Source of the DNA: Kocuria coralli
Lineage (GTDB): Bacteria > Actinomycetota > Actinomycetes > Actinomycetales > Micrococcaceae
Assembly: GCF_008831305.1 (NCBI RefSeq)
Contig: NZ_ML708612.1
Coordinates: 1-64,000 of the forward strand
Reading direction: 5' to 3'
Length of the DNA stretch: 64,000 nt
Below, in pieces: positions 59,767 through 64,000 of this stretch. Under the pieces are notes generated by a model. It worked only from the letters and a program-made list of their open reading frames with translations, was not told the origin of the DNA and ran no database searches. The position numbers and the translations under genes are program-made. The stretch's first letter is position 1, and each line of letters starts with the position of its first letter.

Positions 59767-59822
59767 ACATGTCTTGAAGCCGCCGATCCGGCTCAGCCGG
59801 CGTCAGGCCGGTCGGTCACGAG

Positions 59823-61064
59823 TCACTCCTTCTCGGGCAGCTTCTCCGGTTCCGGGGCTTCGCCCGTGCGCTCGAAGTGCTCGTGCTTGCCTCGTGCCCT
59901 GGCCAGCAGGCTGCGGAACTCGGCCTCTTCCTCGATCAGCTCGTCCTGGTACTTCTGGGGCACGTTCGGCATCCGTGCGGCGAACTTGGCACCCTTGGCC
60001 GCCAGGCGCTCGCGATCCTCCGCCGGAGCGTCCTGGGGCAGCGTCACGTAGGCCTCGGCGACGTTGCGCACGCCGGAGATGACGCGCAGCGCCCGGCCCT
60101 TGGGGCTGTAGAGCGAGAGCAGGACGGTGACCACCAGGACACCCACGATCACGGTGAGCGACTGGCTGATCGTGACCTCCGGCGGGAAGTGCACGGGCTG
60201 GCCGCCGTTGATGAAGCCCAGATCGTTCTCGTGCAGGGCGTGCACGATCAGCTTGTACCCGATGAAGCCCAGGATGATCGCCAGGCCCCACGACAGGTAG
60301 ATCAGGCGATCCAGGAGACCGTCGATCAGGAAGTACAGCTGTCGCAGACCCATCAGGGAGAACGCCACCGCGGTGAACACCAGGTAGGTCTCCTGGGTCA
60401 GGCCGAAGATCGCGGGGATGGAGTCGAAGGCGAACAGGATGTCCGTGCCGCCGATGGCCACCATCACCAGCAGCATCGGGGTCATGGCCCGCTTGCCGTT
60501 CTCGATGGTGAACAGCTTGTCGCCGTCGTAGTAGTCCGTCGTGTGCATGAAGCGCTTGGCGGTACGGACGATGAAGTTGTTCGCCTCGTCCTCCTCGTCC
60601 TTGTGCTTCAGTTCACCCTTGATGAGGTTCACGGCGGTGAAGATGAGGAAGATGCCGAAGATGTAGAACAACCAGGCCAGGGCGTTCAGCGCGGCCGCGC
60701 CCACGAAGATGAAGGCGGTGCGGGCCACCAGGGCGAAGGTGATGCCGAAGAGCAGCACTTTCTGCTGGTCCTCGCGCGGTACCTTGAAGGAGGCGATGAT
60801 GATCAGGAAGACGAAGAGGTTGTCGACCGACAGCGCCTTCTCGGTGATGTAGCCGGCGTAGTACTCACCGGCGAAGGTGCCTCCCCACTCCCACAGCACG
60901 AACAGGCCGAAGAGCAAGGCCGCGCCCACGTAGATCGCCGACCAGATGGCGGCTTCCTTGATGTGCGGCTCGTGCGCCTTGCGCACGTGGAAGAAGTAGT
61001 CGAAGGCGAGCATTCCGAGGATCACCGCGATGGTGACCGTCCAGACCAAAGGTGATACTTCCAC
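59823..61064 (-). CDS. TerC/Alx-family membrane protein (probable Mn exporter)
   Basis: 413 residues with about nine membrane helices. Two acidic membrane motifs are diagnostic: YITEKALSVDNLFVFLIII and AIGGTDILFAFDSIPAIFGL. The TerC family includes Alx and TerC proteins that move manganese, sometimes metalating exported proteins. The C-terminal ~90 residues are charged and cytoplasmic. The GTG at 61064 follows GAGAGGAC. An upstream Mn riboswitch supports the metal role. Confidence 0.93.
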   Translation of the reverse strand: MEVSPLVWTVTIAVILGMLAFDYFFHVRKAHEPHIKEAAIWSAIYVGAALLFGLFVLWEWGGTFAGEYYAGYITEKALSVDNLFVFLIIIASFKVPREDQQKVLLFGITFALVARTAFIFVGAAALNALAWLFYIFGIFLIFTAVNLIKGELKHKDEEDEANNFIVRTAKRFMHTTDYYDGDKLFTIENGKRAMTPMLLVMVAIGGTDILFAFDSIPAIFGLTQETYLVFTAVAFSLMGLRQLYFLIDGLLDRLIYLSWGLAIILGFIGYKLIVHALHENDLGFINGGQPVHFPPEVTISQSLTVIVGVLVVTVLLSLYSPKGRALRVISGVRNVAEAYVTLPQDAPAEDRERLAAKGAKFAARMPNVPQKYQDELIEEEAEFRSLLARARGKHEHFERTGEAPEPEKLPEKE

Positions 61065-61076
61065 AGAAGCGTCCTC

Positions 61077-61231
61077 TCCAAGCGGGGTATGGTTCGAGAA
61101 CGCAAGTCTCTCCGCCAGTGACCCCGCCGCCCGTCGACTGCTCGACGGTGGTGTGACCGGCCGTTGTGCCCGGCGGGACCCTCACGGGCCCTGCGTGTTG
61201 ACGTTCACAACGCGAGTGGATACTCCCTTAC
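61077..61231 (-). ncRNA. yybP-ykoY (Mn2+) riboswitch upstream of the TerC gene
   Basis: On the minus strand the leader begins AAGGGAGTATCC, contains the internal loop sequence GAACGTCAACACG and ends ACCATACCCCGCTTGGAG, the conserved 5' GGGAGUA, the CGUCAnCACG Mn-binding loop and the 3' CUUGGAG of yybP-ykoY RNAs. It ends 12 nt before the GTG start and overlaps the ribosome site GGAGAGGAC, suggesting translational control. A TACGAT box at 61247-61242 may be the -10. Confidence 0.75.
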
Positions 61232-61272
61232 GCTGCGCAATATCGTACACGGCCCGTCACCGGCATGAAGGA

Positions 61273-63390
<2,118 letters not shown>

Positions 63391-63411
63391 GCGTCAAGCC
63401 TACGCCGGGGG

Positions 63412-64000
63412 TCAGACACCCCCGTTGCGCTGCCGGTACGCCTTGACCATCTCGGGCTGGTCGGGATGCTCCAGAGGCGCCGCATTCTCCGGCTCCGAGC
63501 CCTGGATGTGATCGGGCGCGACCACCTCGTCGGTCAAGGCGCCGGTGTCCGCCCGCCGTTCGTACTCCTCGGGCGGCAGGGTCCTTCGCCACTGCCGGCT
63601 GCGGATCACGCCGACCTCCCCGGCGTCCTCCCGCATCGCCCGCAGCAGGGACCACATCATGAAATACCCCAGCACGAAGAACGGCAGTCCGATCAGGATC
63701 GCCACGTTCTCCAGCGCCGTCAGGCCCGTCTGCCCGGTGGCCGTCAGCAGGACGGCCGCCACCACGCCGATGGCCACGACCCAGAACACCCGCTGATGCC
63801 GCGGCGCCGCGTCGTCGTAGCCGCTGGCCATCGAATCCATGACCAGGCCCGCGGAGTCCATCGAGGTGATGAAGAACAGCGTCACGATCAGGATGCCGAC
63901 GGCGGACATGACGGCGGCCCACGGGAAGTGCCCCAGCAGTTCGAACATGGCGCCGGGGATGTCGCCCTGGCCCACCACGGTCTCCACCAGGCCGCCCTCA
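63412..64000 (-). CDS. BCCT-family transporter, C-terminal part (cut by window end)
   Basis: About 196 residues to the window edge. FFITSMDSAGLVMDSMASG corresponds to the conserved helix region of betaine/choline/carnitine transporters, followed by RHQRVFWVVAIGVVAAVLL and NVAILIGLPFFVLGYFMMW, the last two helices, and a ~70-residue polar tail. It imports osmoprotectants such as glycine betaine in known members. The start is outside the window. Confidence 0.85.
   Translation of the reverse strand, partial: EGGLVETVVGQGDIPGAMFELLGHFPWAAVMSAVGILIVTLFFITSMDSAGLVMDSMASGYDDAAPRHQRVFWVVAIGVVAAVLLTATGQTGLTALENVAILIGLPFFVLGYFMMWSLLRAMREDAGEVGVIRSRQWRRTLPPEEYERRADTGALTDEVVAPDHIQGSEPENAAPLEHPDQPEMVKAYRQRNGGV

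Overview
The window is very GC-rich, uses GTG and TTG starts freely, and carries actinobacterial marker genes (whiA, opcA, sufR, a DUF3516 helicase, ctaA/ctaB beside suf and the pentose phosphate operon). Gene content and order point to the Micrococcales, most likely Micrococcaceae (Kocuria/Micrococcus/Nesterenkonia/Arthrobacter-like). The genus cannot be fixed from sequence alone. It is chromosomal, with two small accessory patches. No rRNA, tRNA or CRISPR array was recognised.

Layout. 1-2019: an IS3-family element has cut off the end of a DNA adenine methyltransferase gene. 2128-7632: TrmH-type RNA methyltransferase, TauE-type permease, ABC ATPase, serB, a FabL-like SDR and fabG. 7891-11523: accessory island with a pRiA4b ORF-3 protein and an abiE-type toxin-antitoxin pair whose toxin is frameshifted. 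11581-21869: DUF3099, a small protein, SURF1, an enterochelin-esterase gene broken by a stop codon, an ABC-F ATPase, PadR, an MFS transporter, the biotin importer bioYMN and an exported HNH nuclease. 21985-26826: sufR-B-D-C-T. 27019-31967: ctaA, an ABC exporter, a DapA-like aldolase and ctaB. 32418-41004: tkt-tal-pgi-zwf-opcA-pgl. 41175-44866: gap-pgk-tpiA-secG. 45229-54448: uvrA-plsC-uvrC-rapZ-yvcK-whiA. 54469-64000: small membrane protein, MBL hydrolase, helicase, a satD-like pair, a TerC protein behind a manganese riboswitch, uvrB, and the end of a BCCT transporter.

The genes form coherent modules. CtaA, CtaB and SURF1 serve heme A synthesis and cytochrome oxidase assembly. The Suf block builds Fe-S clusters under SufR. 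The pentose phosphate and lower glycolysis operons lie back to back. All three UvrABC subunits are present. BioYMN imports biotin and, with FabG and the FabL-like SDR, belongs to fatty acid metabolism.

The least expected signals are: a family of long near-perfect intergenic palindromes sharing CCGAGT/ACTCGG ends; a set of leaderless promoters in which the -10 ends 7-8 nt before the start codon; a BioQ-type operator on the bioY promoter; a SatD regulator/membrane-protein pair with an operator-like palindrome on its promoter; an internal duplication in the RNA methyltransferase; and a DapA homologue lacking the catalytic tyrosine. Nothing in the window is clearly a wholly new system; the palindrome family and the SatD pair come closest.
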